DNA from: Acidobacteriaceae bacterium | GTDB lineage: Bacteria > Acidobacteriota > Terriglobia > Terriglobales > Acidobacteriaceae | Length of the DNA stretch: 64,000 nt | Assembly: GCA_025462885.1 (NCBI GenBank) | Contig: JAOAPN010000004.1 | Location: 1 to 64,000 of the forward strand | Reading direction: 5' to 3' | Shown here: piece by piece, positions 6,550-19,847 of the stretch | Position numbering within the stretch: the stretch's first letter is position 1 | Layout: each line of letters opens with the position of its first letter | The notes under the pieces: generated by a model | Database searches by the model: none | Seen by the model: only the letters and a program-made list of their open reading frames with translations | What the model was told of the DNA's origin: nothing | Position numbers and translations under genes: made by a program

Positions 6550-9500
6550 ATGTCCAGCGAAATGCGCGCGATCCGCAGCCGTCTTGATTTTTCGAAGATC
6601 CCCACTTCCATCCAGATTCCTAACCTCATCGAGGTCCAGCGCCGCAGCTACGAGCGCTTCCTGCAGATGGATAAGCTCCCGCAGGAGCGCGAAGACAATG
6701 GCCTCCAGTCGGTCTTCACCTCGGTCTTCCCGATCACCGACTTCCGCAACGTCTCGGAGCTTGAGTTCGTCGACTTCTCCATCGGTAACTGGGAGTGCAA
6801 GTGCGGTTACCTCAAGGGTCTGAACCACCTGCGTACCGCCTGCTCCAGCTGCGGTCACATGGTCATCACCGACCCCTTCCACCCGGGCGACGTTCTGTGT
6901 AACTTCTGCGGAACCTACAACAAGAACACCCCTGACTTCTGCACCAAGTGCGGCGACCCCGTCGGCCTGCAGCTGAAGTACGACCAGGCAGAGTGCGAAG
7001 AGCGCGGCATGACCTACTCCGCCCCACTCAAGGTCACCATTCGCCTGAAGATCTACGACAAGGACCCCGAGACCGGCGTCAAGAGCCTGCGCGACATGAA
7101 GGAGCAGGAAGTCTTCTTCGGCGATATCCCGCTGATGAGCCAGAACGGCACCTTCATCGTCAACGGCACCGAGCGCGTCATCGTCTCGCAGCTTCATCGT
7201 TCGCCCGGCGTCTTCTTCGAGACGGCGAACAACCGTACCTACTTCCTCGGCAAGATCATTCCGTACCGCGGTAGCTGGGTAGAGTTCGAGTACGACCAGA
7301 AGAACACCCTCTACGTCCGTATCGACCGTAAGCGCAAGTTCCTCGGAACCATCTTCCTGCGCGCTCTCGGCCTCCGCACCGACGAAGAGATTCTCAAGAC
7401 CTTCTACACGGTCGACACCATCAACGTGAAGGAAGGCAAGCTCACTTGGAACGTTGCCGAAGAGGGTAAGCCCAGCAACCTGCAGGGTACCCGTCCCGCC
7501 GGCGCGATCACCGCGAAGGGTGAAGAGATCGTCCCCGCCAGTCGCAAGATTTCGGCTCACTCTCTCAAGGCGCTGCGCGCTGCGAAGATCAGCGAGATCG
7601 AGGTCGAGACCAGCGAGTTCGACGGCGCGATGACCGCCTCGGACGTGGTTGATATGTCCACCGGCGAGCTGCTCTACGAAGCCAACCAGGAGTTGACCGC
7701 CGACAAGCTGCACAAGATCCTTCAGTCGGGCGTCAGCACCTTCGAGGTCTTCTTCCCTGAGCGCGACGACGTAGGCAACATCATCACCAACACCCTGCGC
7801 CGCGACTCCGTCCGCAAGCCTGAGGAAGCTCTCATCGAGATCTACCGCAAGCTGCGTCCGGGCGACCCACCGACGCTGGACACCGCAACTGCACTCTTCG
7901 AGGGCATGTTCTTCGACGCGCGCAAATACGACTTCTCTCGCGTGGGCCGCTTGAAGTTCAACATCAAGCTGTACGAGGACCAGTCGCCCGAGCACCTCGA
8001 CAAGCGCACCCTCACCCCCGAGGACTTCTACGGCACGATCCGCTACCTGCTCAAGCTGCGTAAGAACATCGGCAACGTCGATGACATCGACCACCTTGGC
8101 AACCGTCGCGTTCGCGCCGTCGGCGAATTGATGGAGAACCAGTTCCGCATCGGACTCGTCCGTATGGAGCGCGCCATCAAGGAAAAGATGTCGGTCTACC
8201 AGGAAATGTCGACCGCCATGCCGCACGATCTCATCAACGCCAAGCCTGTTATGGCCGCGATTCGTGAGTTCTTCGGCTCCTCGCAGCTTTCGCAGTTCAT
8301 GGACCAGACCAACCCCCTCTCGGAGATCACGCACAAGCGTCGCCTCTCCGCCCTTGGGCCTGGTGGTCTGTCGCGTGAGCGCGCCGGCTTCGAAGTCCGT
8401 GACGTGCACCCGACCCACTACGGACGCATCTGCCCGATTGAGACTCCTGAAGGCCCGAACATCGGTCTTATCAGCTCGCTCTCCTGCTTTGCGCGTATCA
8501 ATGAATACGGCTTCATCGAGTCGCCTTACCGTCGCGTCAAGGACGGCCGTGCGCTCGACTTCGTATCTGTCACCAATGCCGGCGAGTCCGGTCTGCGCCA
8601 GGGCGATTACCTCGAGATCGAAGAGGCCCGCAAGCAGAACGAGCAGTTGAAGAAGGACAAGAAGCGCACCATGGATCTTGCTCCCTTCAGCTTCTACCTC
8701 TCCGCATGGGAAGAGGATCGTCACACGATCGCACAGGCCAACATCGAACTCGATGAGAAGCTGAACATCGTGCAGGACATCGTCGATGCTCGCCGCCAGG
8801 GTAACTTCGTCCTCGTCAACAAAGCTGAAGTGGACTACGTCGACGTTTCGCCGAAGCAGCTCGTATCGGTCGCCGCCTCGCTCGTTCCGTTCCTTGAGCA
8901 TGACGACGCGAACCGCGCCCTGATGGGTGCCAACATGCAGCGCCAGTCTGTTCCTTTGCTCGTTGCCGAAGCTCCCTTCGTCGGTACGGGTATGGAAGGC
9001 GTCACTGCCCGCGACTCTGGCGCCGTCATTCTGGCCAAGCGTAACGGCATCATCGACTCTGTCGACTCCGAGCGCATCATCGTCCGCGTAGAAGGCGAGC
9101 ATCACCCCACGCAGCTCTCGCGTGAGGTCGGTTCGGACATCTATCAGTTAACGAAGTTCAAGCGCTCCAACCAGAACACCTGCATCAATCAGAAGCCGAT
9201 CGTCCGCAAGGGTGATCGCGTGATCAAGGGTCAGGTTATCGCTGACGGTCCTTGCACGGAGCAGGGCGAACTCGGTCTCGGCCGTAACGTTCTGGTCGCC
9301 TTCATGCCATGGCGCGGGTACAACTTCGAAGACGCCATCCTGATCTCGGAGAAGCTGGTCCGTGAGGACTACTACACCTCGATCCACATCGAGGAGTTCG
9401 AGATCGAAGCCCGCGACACGAAGCTTGGGCCGGAAGAGATCACGCGCGATATCCCCAACGTCAGCGAGCACGCTCTGCGCGATCTCGACGACTCGGGCAT

Positions 9501-11022
9501 CATCCGCATCGGCGCCAAGATCGGCCATAACGACATCCTTGTCGGCAAGGTAACGCCGAAGGGTGAAACGCAGCTGACGCCGGAAGAGAAGCTTCTCCGC
9601 GCCATCTTCGGTGAAAAGGCCGGTGACGTTCGCGATGCTTCTCTGACGTGCCCTCCGGGCATCGAAGGCACCGTCGTCGACGTCCGCATCTTCTCCCGCA
9701 AGGGACAGGAGAAAGACGAGCGCGCCAAGCAGATCGAACAGGAGATGATCGAGAAGCTGGAGCGTAACCTCGCTGACGAAATCCGCATTCTCACTGACGA
9801 GCGTCTGAAGCGCCTCGAAGCGATTCTTGGAGCCAAGGAAGTTCTTGCCGACCTGCACGACGAGCGCACCAACAAGAAGTTGCTCAACAAGGGCGACCTC
9901 CTCGACCGCGACACCATCGAGCTCATCAGCACCCGTAACCTCAAGCGCATTCGCTACGCTGACAAGGATCCCCGAGTCAACGAGCAGATCGATGAGATCG
10001 AGGAGATGACCTCACGTCAGATCGATGTTCTCCGCAAGATCACCAACGAGAAGATCGGCAAGATGCAGAAGGGCGACGAGCTTTCGCCCGGCGTCATCAA
10101 GATGGTTAAGGTCTATATCGCCATGAAGCGCAAGCTTTCGGTCGGTGACAAGATGGCCGGACGCCACGGTAACAAGGGTGTTATCGCCCGCATTCTGCCG
10201 GAAGAGGATATGCCGTACCTCCCCGACGGAACGCCGGTCGAGATCGTCCTGAACCCGCTCGGTGTGCCTTCGCGTATGAACGTCGGACAAATCCTCGAGA
10301 CGCACCTCGGTTGGGCGGCACACGAACTCGGCAGGCAGATCGCTGAGCTCGCAGCCAGCATGGAGTCGGCCAACGAAGTACGCGAGCTCTTCAAGGCGCG
10401 CTTCGCCGGTACCGCCGCTCTCAACCAGCTTCTGGATCTCGACGATGAGCAGACCATGCGCGTCGCCGCCGGCATGAAGCGCGGCATCTGGTTCGGCACT
10501 GCGGTCTTCGACGGCGCACGCGAGACGGAGATCAAGGCCCTGCTCAAGTCCGCTGGCCTGCCCAGTTCGGGCAAGACGCAGCTCTACGATGGCATGCTCG
10601 GCGATCCGTTCGAGCAGCCTGCCACCGTGGGCTACATCTACATGCTCAAGCTGTCGCACCTTGTCGACGACAAGATCCACGCTCGCTCGATCGGACCGTA
10701 CTCGCTCATCACTCAGCAGCCGCTGGGCGGTAAGGCGCAGTTCGGAGGACAGCGCTTCGGAGAGATGGAAGTCTGGGCCCTGGAAGCTTACGGCGCCGCT
10801 TACATCCTGCAGGAGCTGCTCACCGCCAAGTCCGACGACGTCTTCGGCCGTACCAAGATCTACGAAGCCATCGTCAAGGGTGAAGCTGCCATCGAGCCAG
10901 GTGTTCCCGAGTCGTTCAACGTTCTTATCCGCGAACTGCAGTCGCTCTGCCTCGACGTCGAACTGATCAAACAGGCCGACCAGAAAAAAGCGCCTCTGCC
11001 AGCCATCGCCGCAGCAGACTAG
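6550..11022 (+). CDS. rpoB: DNA-directed RNA polymerase subunit beta with zinc-module insert
   Basis: The 1490-residue product is the beta subunit of RNA polymerase. All conserved blocks are visible, including the [19 protein letters not shown] region, the rifampicin cluster ([22 protein letters not shown], wild-type at the usual resistance positions), and the C-terminal [24 protein letters not shown]. It is longer than E. coli RpoB (1342). One reason is an N-terminal insert at about residues 80-140 with eight cysteines in four pairs (C83/C85, C98/C101, C117/C120, C131/C134). Another is a charged helical insert around residues 1050-1160. The start is fixed by AGGAG at 6540-6544. rpoC follows after 199 bp. 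Confidence 0.98.
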   Translation: MSSEMRAIRSRLDFSKIPTSIQIPNLIEVQRRSYERFLQMDKLPQEREDNGLQSVFTSVFPITDFRNVSELEFVDFSIGNWECKCGYLKGLNHLRTACSSCGHMVITDPFHPGDVLCNFCGTYNKNTPDFCTKCGDPVGLQLKYDQAECEERGMTYSAPLKVTIRLKIYDKDPETGVKSLRDMKEQEVFFGDIPLMSQNGTFIVNGTERVIVSQLHRSPGVFFETANNRTYFLGKIIPYRGSWVEFEYDQKNTLYVRIDRKRKFLGTIFLRALGLRTDEEILKTFYTVDTINVKEGKLTWNVAEEGKPSNLQGTRPAGAITAKGEEIVPASRKISAHSLKALRAAKISEIEVETSEFDGAMTASDVVDMSTGELLYEANQELTADKLHKILQSGVSTFEVFFPERDDVGNIITNTLRRDSVRKPEEALIEIYRKLRPGDPPTLDTATALFEGMFFDARKYDFSRVGRLKFNIKLYEDQSPEHLDKRTLTPEDFYGTIRYLLKLRKNIGNVDDIDHLGNRRVRAVGELMENQFRIGLVRMERAIKEKMSVYQEMSTAMPHDLINAKPVMAAIREFFGSSQLSQFMDQTNPLSEITHKRRLSALGPGGLSRERAGFEVRDVHPTHYGRICPIETPEGPNIGLISSLSCFARINEYGFIESPYRRVKDGRALDFVSVTNAGESGLRQGDYLEIEEARKQNEQLKKDKKRTMDLAPFSFYLSAWEEDRHTIAQANIELDEKLNIVQDIVDARRQGNFVLVNKAEVDYVDVSPKQLVSVAASLVPFLEHDDANRALMGANMQRQSVPLLVAEAPFVGTGMEGVTARDSGAVILAKRNGIIDSVDSERIIVRVEGEHHPTQLSREVGSDIYQLTKFKRSNQNTCINQKPIVRKGDRVIKGQVIADGPCTEQGELGLGRNVLVAFMPWRGYNFEDAILISEKLVREDYYTSIHIEEFEIEARDTKLGPEEITRDIPNVSEHALRDLDDSGIIRIGAKIGHNDILVGKVTPKGETQLTPEEKLLRAIFGEKAGDVRDASLTCPPGIEGTVVDVRIFSRKGQEKDERAKQIEQEMIEKLERNLADEIRILTDERLKRLEAILGAKEVLADLHDERTNKKLLNKGDLLDRDTIELISTRNLKRIRYADKDPRVNEQIDEIEEMTSRQIDVLRKITNEKIGKMQKGDELSPGVIKMVKVYIAMKRKLSVGDKMAGRHGNKGVIARILPEEDMPYLPDGTPVEIVLNPLGVPSRMNVGQILETHLGWAAHELGRQIAELAASMESANEVRELFKARFAGTAALNQLLDLDDEQTMRVAAGMKRGIWFGTAVFDGARETEIKALLKSAGLPSSGKTQLYDGMLGDPFEQPATVGYIYMLKLSHLVDDKIHARSIGPYSLITQQPLGGKAQFGGQRFGEMEVWALEAYGAAYILQELLTAKSDDVFGRTKIYEAIVKGEAAIEPGVPESFNVLIRELQSLCLDVELIKQADQKKAPLPAIAAAD
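6790..6960 (+). other. zinc-binding insert within RpoB
   Basis: Codons 81-137 of rpoB encode a segment that E. coli RpoB lacks at this point. Its first half follows the pattern WEC-x-CG-x2-K-x3-H-x4-C-x2-CG, exactly the spacing of the RpoC N-terminal zinc site in the next gene (codons 67-88). Its second half has two more CxxC pairs. Flanking sequence resumes as normal RpoB ([19 protein letters not shown]). Zinc binding is inferred from the cysteine pattern. Confidence 0.8.
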
Positions 11023-11044
11023 TCGATACCGCTCCTCCCCGGCA

Positions 11045-11087
11045 CGGCCCCCTGAATGAGGCTCACGCTCAACATTCACCGGGGCCG
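11045..11087. repeat. hairpin between rpoB and rpoC
   Basis: CGGCCCC...TGAATG (11045-11058) pairs with CATTCA...GGGGCCG (11073-11087), with a small internal loop. There is no T-run, so a role in RNA processing or stability is more likely than termination. Confidence 0.4.
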
Positions 11088-11221
11088 GCCAACAGGGAAG
11101 CGAGCACAAAATAGAAGCAGGCGACGGCCTGACACTCGTCGCCCAGCAGAAGCAAGGCAGCAAGAATAACCAGCAGCTTGGCTAGAACCCATAGCCTGAA
11201 GCAGCACCGGAGACGCCCAAT

Positions 11222-15412
<4,191 letters not shown>

Positions 15413-15455
15413 GTCCTTCGCGGACGGCGATAGTCGCTTCGCGAAACAACTAAGA

Positions 15456-15489
15456 ACGGCAGGGCTTCGGCTCTGCCGTTTTTCTTTTT
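15456..15489 (+). terminator. rho-independent terminator of the rpoBC operon
   Basis: A 10-bp stem (15456-15465 with 15470-15479, one G-T pair) capped by a TTCG tetraloop is followed by a T-rich run to 15489. This is a classic intrinsic terminator 43 bp after rpoC. Confidence 0.92.
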
Positions 15490-15586
15490 GTGGGTACAGG
15501 AGTAGATCGAGGGACAGTGAGGTTTTTAGCTAGGTCCAGTCGAGCCAACCCCATGTATATTGAAATCTCGCAACTAAAGGAGTCTC

Positions 15587-15979
15587 ATGAAGCGCCTTCT
15601 ACCTTTGCTTCTCCTGTCCACGACAGTTCTCTCGACGACCGCCTTCGCCGCACCCCCAGCCGTTTCCGGAGCCTGGACAATCACCGGCGATGTCCAGGGC
15701 TACCCCATCAACGAAACCTGCAATTTTACGCAGGACGCCAAAGATAAGGACAAGCTCACCGGCACCTGCAAAAACGCCGAGGGCAAGACCTTCGACACCA
15801 CCGTCACGATCGTTGATCAAAAGGTAACCTTCGTCCACGCCGGCGAGTACGAAGGACAGCCCCTGACCCTCACCTACATCGGTAGCTACAGCGAAAAAGG
15901 CGAACTCAGCGGAGTCATCAACGTAGCGCCCCTCGGCTACGACGGCACCTTTACGGCGAAGAAGACAGAAGCAAAATAA
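15587..15979 (+). CDS. small secreted protein of unknown function
   Basis: I do not recognise this 130-residue protein. It has a clear Sec signal peptide (MKRLLPLLLLSTTVLSTTAFA, cleavage near residue 21) and a mature part of short alternating polar/hydrophobic strands (SGAWTITGDV, NETCNFTQDA, KLTGTCKNAEGK, YDGTFTAKK) with two cysteines that could form a disulfide. This pattern suggests a small all-beta exported protein. A strong ribosome-binding site AAAGGAG precedes the ATG. It is monocistronic, lying between the rpoC terminator and a convergent accessory gene. Confidence 0.85.
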   Translation: MKRLLPLLLLSTTVLSTTAFAAPPAVSGAWTITGDVQGYPINETCNFTQDAKDKDKLTGTCKNAEGKTFDTTVTIVDQKVTFVHAGEYEGQPLTLTYIGSYSEKGELSGVINVAPLGYDGTFTAKKTEAK

Positions 15980-16101
15980 ATACGCCCTCCAATCGTTCGC
16001 AGCGCCGCAGAGAAATCCGCTTCTCGCTCGTACTGTGCACGGATGCATCCAGAGTAGAGAGACACGGCTTCTGCTACGTCACAACATCCTATCCAGAACA
16101 C

Positions 16102-16134
16102 AAGCGGGCCGACTCGAAAGAGTCCGCCCGCTTT
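16102..16134. terminator. bidirectional terminator with GAAA tetraloop
   Basis: A 14-bp stem (16102-16115 with 16120-16133, one mismatch) closed by GAAA lies exactly between two convergent genes and is followed by TTTCT. It shares the core AAGCGGGC..GA.CTC with the hairpin at 21287-21329. Confidence 0.75.
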
Positions 16135-16698
16135 CTATGGTTTAGCAATGGCAACTATATGCTGAGCCTCGATTCTTGCAGCTTTTGCTTTTCTCAGGAG
16201 ATGTTGAGCAAAAACTAAGAGTTCTAAGGCAATCTCTTGATCATCAATCCAATTGAATTCATGAGTTACTGGATTGCGAATACCTAGCATCGCGCCTGAA
16301 TATAGCCGGTGATACCCCATCTGCTCGTCTTGCTCAGATTTACTTATTCGATCTGTCCACGCTAGGAGTGGAGATTTGGGGCTAAATACAAGATCCATTA
16401 GCGACGTGCCGGAGAGCAATTCTCCAGACTTATCACTAACGAATTTGTCGACGGCCTTGTACGCTTCTTGTACTGACAAAGAATAGTGCCCAGATGCGAA
16501 TAAATCACGAGAGACAGCTTCAATTTCCGGTTCCGTAACCGTTATAGCAAACACGTTGTTTACCCCTGCCTCTTCACCAGTCGAAGAGGGAAGAGCTAGC
16601 ATCCTTGGCGCGGGCAGTGCAAGAACAGACCTAGCTAATCCAACCTCGAAGATGTATTCCTGTAGCCTTCGAAGCGAGTCAACTATTCTGCTTGTCAT
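16135..16698 (-). CDS. TIGR02391 / Ymh family protein
   Basis: The 187-residue protein matches the Ymh (TIGR02391) family in its C-terminal two thirds: LFASGHYSLSVQEAYKAV, then LMDLVFSPKSPLL and the signature LYSGAMLGIRNPVTHE with conserved R, N, P and H, about residues 68-145. The family is all-helical, of unknown biochemistry, and is often found in plasmids, phages or beside restriction genes. The RNPxxH motif near the end recalls the Rx4-6H type motif of HEPN RNases, but that link is inference. The gene overlaps the upstream DUF5343-like gene by 20 bp, so the two are translated together. GC content is visibly lower than in flanking genes. Confidence 0.8.
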   Translation of the reverse strand: MTSRIVDSLRRLQEYIFEVGLARSVLALPAPRMLALPSSTGEEAGVNNVFAITVTEPEIEAVSRDLFASGHYSLSVQEAYKAVDKFVSDKSGELLSGTSLMDLVFSPKSPLLAWTDRISKSEQDEQMGYHRLYSGAMLGIRNPVTHEFNWIDDQEIALELLVFAQHLLRKAKAARIEAQHIVAIAKP

Positions 16699-17373
16699 AG
16701 AGGTAGCGCCTCATTGCTGAAAAAATCGACTCGATCTGGTCGGAACCGGCGTCCGCACTAATGTGAATCTGGACGTTCACGTTGAGTGGAATTGAGGTAT
16801 TGTCGCTTCTATTTTCTCCATTGTTGCCTCCCGGTGGATGCTGTACTTTCGAGGCATGCTCACGAACGGATTTCGTTCGTGCGGAGGTCTTTGTCTCGCG
16901 CGATGATGGCTTCGACTCGTCTACCGAAGTACGTCCGTTGTTACCACGAGCCGGAGCCTCATTCGGTACTCTACTGCCGAGCATCAAGTAAGTAGCTGCC
17001 TTATTTCCCGCAGTTCCTTGTCCAAGGCCCTCTTGAAGAAACCAGCTTATTGCCTTCTGACGGTCACCCTCACCGGGTGGAGCTAGGTCTATCAGACTCT
17101 GAGGGTAGACTTTCGAAATGAGCTCCTCTACCGCTACAGGATAAGTTGCATCGAGTCGCCACTTCATAGCCAGAGGAGTAGCTTTGAATTCTTCGTTGAG
17201 GATGCCGACAGAGATCAACTCGGTGATGTACTGTTTTGCGGCAGCCGGTTGAACGTTGAGCTGAATAGCCAAAAATCGCTCGTCCAGCGTCGCATTTGGT
17301 GTCTTATTCAAAATGGGTGAACGCCCCACCAGACCGTACTAGGAATTTGAGGATAACGGGCTTTGTCAGCCAT
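16679..17373 (-). pseudogene. DUF5343-like gene with apparent frameshift
   Basis: Most of the product is read from a GTG at 17329 (216 residues): a winged-helix-like part (TLDERFLAIQLNVQPAAAKQYITELISVGIL), the block KWRLDATYPVAVEELISKVYP, GLGQGTAGNKAATYLML, a Ser/Arg-rich linker, and a C-terminal tail VNVQIHISADAGSDQIESIF. That GTG lacks a ribosome-binding site. A better start, ATG at 17373 after AAAGG, opens another frame encoding MADKARYPQIPSTVWWG, which reads like the natural N-terminus of this family and stops at 17308. The frames would join if one base were restored in the GGTGGGGCG run at 17322-17330. It may be a true mutation, a sequencing error, or recoding. Function is unknown; the partner gene is the Ymh protein downstream. 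Confidence 0.65.
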
Positions 17374-17524
17374 TTAAATACCTTTCGGTTGCGCGTATAA
17401 GAGAAGGATAAGCGAATACTAGCAGATGGCCTCGATGTATCACCGTCAAATTAGGATCAGATGGCCTATCCACTGAATTCAATTTGGTGACTTCATATTC
17501 GCCTACCATTTAACCCAACCGCTT

Positions 17525-17540
17525 AGGATTATGCTATCCT
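17525..17540 (+). promoter_or_regulatory. inverted repeat at the DUF4160 start
   Basis: AGGAT-N6-ATCCT (17525-17540) lies 6 bp before the GTG start. TATCCT within it could be a -10 element, which would put the transcript start at the start codon (a leaderless message), and the symmetry could bind an autorepressor. No ribosome-binding site is seen. Both ideas are inference. Confidence 0.3.
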
Positions 17541-17546
17541 GCTCCT

Positions 17547-17807
17547 GTGCCGACCGTCCTGAGATTCACCGGTTATCGCGTCATGATGTACCCGAACGAC
17601 CACCCGCCGCCTCATGTACATGTTTTTGGTAACGGCGGCGAAGCACTGTTCTACCTGAACTGCCCGTTGGGACCGCCAACGCTCCGTGATCGCTATAGAT
17701 TGAGTGAGTCGCAAGTGAATCGGATACGTGAGGCGCTGTTATCGCACATTCCACAACTGTGCGCGGCTTGGGAGGAGATGCATGGAAAGCAATACGATAA
17801 GCCATAA
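17547..17807 (+). CDS. DUF4160 domain protein
   Basis: This 86-residue protein is a DUF4160 member. The family pattern is clear: PTVLRFTGYRVMMYPNDHPPPHVHVFG at the N-terminus with the conserved PPHVHV histidines, and a helical C-terminal half (SESQVNRIREALLSHIPQLCAAWEEMHG). It starts with GTG, chosen because family members begin at this PTV position. Its end overlaps the next gene by 26 bp. DUF4160 genes are regularly paired with DUF2442 genes, as here, and such pairs are often suggested to be toxin-antitoxin-like; the activity is not established. Confidence 0.85.
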   Translation: MPTVLRFTGYRVMMYPNDHPPPHVHVFGNGGEALFYLNCPLGPPTLRDRYRLSESQVNRIREALLSHIPQLCAAWEEMHGKQYDKP

Positions 17808-18207
17808 AGAATTCCTGGAAGCCACTCGTCATGGCAAAGAAATGCAGACCAACAACCCCATGGCTCTCGCTGCCTACTACAACCGCAAGGCTAAGCGAGT
17901 CGTAGTCAGCCTTTCCACAAAAGTTGAGGTCATGTTCAATCCGTCAGATGTGCAAGGGTTGGAGAATGCCAAACCTTCTCAGCTTGAAGAGATCGAGATT
18001 ACCCCATCTGGGTTCGGTCTCTACTTCCCCGAACTGGATGAAGGAATCAACGTCCTTACCCTTCTCGAAGGCACGATGGGCTCGCGTAAATGGATGGCCG
18101 CTCGCCTCGGCGCACAGGGCGGTAAAGCCAGCACCACTGCCAAAGCCTCTGCTGCCCGCGTCAACGGAGCGCTCGGCGGCCGCCCTCGCAAGTCTGTCGC
18201 CCGCTGA
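17782..18207 (+). CDS. DUF2442 domain protein
   Basis: The 141-residue protein contains a DUF2442 domain: KRVVVSLSTKVEVMFNPSDVQGLENAKPSQLEEIEITPSGFGLYFPELDEGINVLTLLEG (about residues 37-95). Its C-terminal third is a basic Ala/Lys-rich tail (GGKASTTAKASAARVNGALGGRPRK) resembling a DNA-binding AT-hook or ribbon-like extension. The ATG at 17782 follows GGAGGAG, an excellent ribosome-binding site inside the upstream gene, so the pair is translationally coupled. If the pair is a toxin-antitoxin module, the basic tail makes this the likelier DNA-binding partner. That role is inference. Confidence 0.82.
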   Translation: MESNTISHKEFLEATRHGKEMQTNNPMALAAYYNRKAKRVVVSLSTKVEVMFNPSDVQGLENAKPSQLEEIEITPSGFGLYFPELDEGINVLTLLEGTMGSRKWMAARLGAQGGKASTTAKASAARVNGALGGRPRKSVAR

Positions 18208-18221
18208 TGCAACAAACGAAA

Positions 18222-18249
18222 ACGCCAGAAACCTTTCGGCCTCTGGCGT
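18222..18249. terminator. hairpin after the DUF2442 gene
   Basis: An 8-bp stem ACGCCAGA/TCTGGCGT (18222-18229 with 18242-18249) follows 14 bp after the stop. A T-rich run exists only on the minus strand side, so it may work in both directions weakly. Confidence 0.5.
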
Positions 18250-18610
18250 CTTCATGATGAAGATCTCGCAGTTCAATTGGATATTGCATTCATCTGCACT
18301 GCTTTCCGATCAACGTTCCGACTTGCATCGGCGATCTATCGTCCAGCCCTGCTTTTGAACTAACCTCCAACTGTCATCGGCTGTTGCTTTCTCCGGCTCT
18401 GCCTTTGAATTACCCATCCGACTTTCGTCGACGATATACCCTTCGGCTTTGCCTTTGAATCAACCTCCGACTCTCTGCTCGGTCATCAGTTGAAGGAACA
18501 TTAGGACTGCCGTGCCTGTGGACGCAAGTGCAAATCGACTGACTTGTGTGGATATCTTCGAGTGGCTGGCTGAGCAACGTAGGTAGGAGTAATGCTATCA
18601 ATGGATAGCC
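18250..18610. other. gap with degenerate tandem repeat
   Basis: No gene is supported here. The stretch is dominated by the ~50-bp repeat described at 18317-18482. Confidence 0.6.
18317..18482. repeat. degenerate ~50-bp tandem repeat, 3.3 copies
   Basis: Units begin at 18317, 18366, 18417 and 18466 (periods 49, 51, 49). Each starts TCCRACT, passes through a TCGGC/TCGAC segment and ends in GCYTTTGAAYTAACC-like sequence. Copies differ at roughly a third of positions, so the array is old. Confidence 0.65.
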
Positions 18611-19567
18611 CTACGAAGCCGACCCCGAATCCCGCACGGGAAACCTGATCCTCTCGCCACCAACTCCCCGTAGAGAATCCGCCTCCAGGTAGATGTGCCG
18701 AACATCCGGATAGGCTTCCCGAATCGCGGTCTCGACCCGGTCTATACTCTCCTCCGTCTCACTCGCCGCCAGTCCTTTGCGGAACTGTACATTCATTGTC
18801 AGCAGTACCGAATGCGGTCCGAAGTACATCGTGAACGGGTAGCCCGCCTCATCAATATCCGTATCGGCCTGCGCGAGGCTGCGGATGGTGTGCAGCATCG
18901 TCTCATCTCCGCTCTCTCCGATCAGCAGCGTCTTGCACTTCACAATAAGCAGCACCGCCACCCCGATCAGCAAAGATCCAATTACCACTGAGGCGATCCC
19001 ATCGGCGCGCAGCCATCCAAACGTATGGCTTAGGAAGATTCCGACGAAGGCGGTGACAAGTCCCAGCAGCGCCGCGGCATCCTCAAAGATCACCGTGAAG
19101 CCGCTGGGATCTTTGCTGGCCTTCGTTCCTTCCAGCACCGTAAGGCCCGGATTGGCAAGTTTGAACTCCTTGATACTCACCACGAACGAGTAGGTCTCGA
19201 ACAGGATCGACACACCCAGAATCCCGTAGGCCCAGATTGCATCCTCGCCTGCCTTTGGATGCCGGATATGGTCGATCCCTTCCGCGATCGAGATCCCGCC
19301 ACCCAGCACGAAGATCATCAGCGCGACGATCAGGCTCCAGAAGTAGAGTTCCTTGCCGTACCCAAACGGGTGCGTCCGATCAGGCGGTCGACGGCTCAGG
19401 CGCTGGCCGAGCAGCAGCAGACCACCATTGCCACAGTCCACCAGCGAGTGGATTGCCTCGGACAACATCGCCGAAGAACCGGTAAAGACGAAACCCACAA
19501 TCTTCGCCGCAGCAATCCCCACATTCGCGAGGATTGCAATATAGATAGTCTTGCGCGATGTTGACAC
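18611..19567 (-). CDS. cation diffusion facilitator transporter, ZnT9-like
   Basis: The 318-residue protein is a CDF-family divalent-metal antiporter. It has six membrane spans and a cytoplasmic C-terminal domain with PDVRHIYLEAD at its end. The first metal-site pair is present in span 2 (H40 and D44 in SEAIHSLVD). In span 5 the usual HxxxD is replaced by FEDAAALLG (E162, D163), the form seen in the SLC30A9/ZnT9-like branch. Transport of Zn or a similar metal by this branch is therefore less certain. It is monocistronic and lies at the edge of the accessory island. Confidence 0.88.
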   Translation of the reverse strand: MSTSRKTIYIAILANVGIAAAKIVGFVFTGSSAMLSEAIHSLVDCGNGGLLLLGQRLSRRPPDRTHPFGYGKELYFWSLIVALMIFVLGGGISIAEGIDHIRHPKAGEDAIWAYGILGVSILFETYSFVVSIKEFKLANPGLTVLEGTKASKDPSGFTVIFEDAAALLGLVTAFVGIFLSHTFGWLRADGIASVVIGSLLIGVAVLLIVKCKTLLIGESGDETMLHTIRSLAQADTDIDEAGYPFTMYFGPHSVLLTMNVQFRKGLAASETEESIDRVETAIREAYPDVRHIYLEADSLRGVGGERIRFPVRDSGSAS

Positions 19568-19847
19568 CGGATCTCCTGATAGAACTCCAACAAGGATGGT
19601 GTCAGCTTACATCGAAGCCATCGCATGCACACTCCCCAACGCCTGCCGACAAAGGGCACATCCAAATCGTTTGCGGCACCACACCTGGTGGGAGCCGCAA
19701 ATGTTGTACCGTGTTGCCAGAGTGCATCACACAGATCCGTTCGGATTGTTATTTGAAAGGTGGGAAAAATGTTCAGCCTCTATCCATGCGTCGACCCTGA
19801 TAGTATGTCCCTGCACTCGGCCCCATTCCAATAGGAGCAACGAAGAC

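Noticed and set aside
8270-8410. Rifampicin-resistance substitutions in RpoB
   Set aside because: Residues of the resistance cluster match the sensitive form.
6538-9105. Long open frame (855 codons) on the minus strand across rpoB
   Set aside because: It is the antisense shadow of the GC-rich rpoB gene; it has no family similarity or ribosome-binding site.
17308-17330. Programmed ribosomal frameshift in the DUF5343-like gene
   Set aside because: No canonical slippery heptamer with a downstream stem is seen; a mutation or sequence error in the G-run is simpler, though recoding is not excluded.
18317-18482. CRISPR array or attachment site
   Set aside because: Units are contiguous and degenerate; no integrase, tRNA end or spacer-like unique sequence is present.
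19551-19847. 99-residue N-terminal extension of the SRPBCC protein
   Set aside because: Chance open frame; the ribosome site AGGAG and membrane anchor place the start at 19848.
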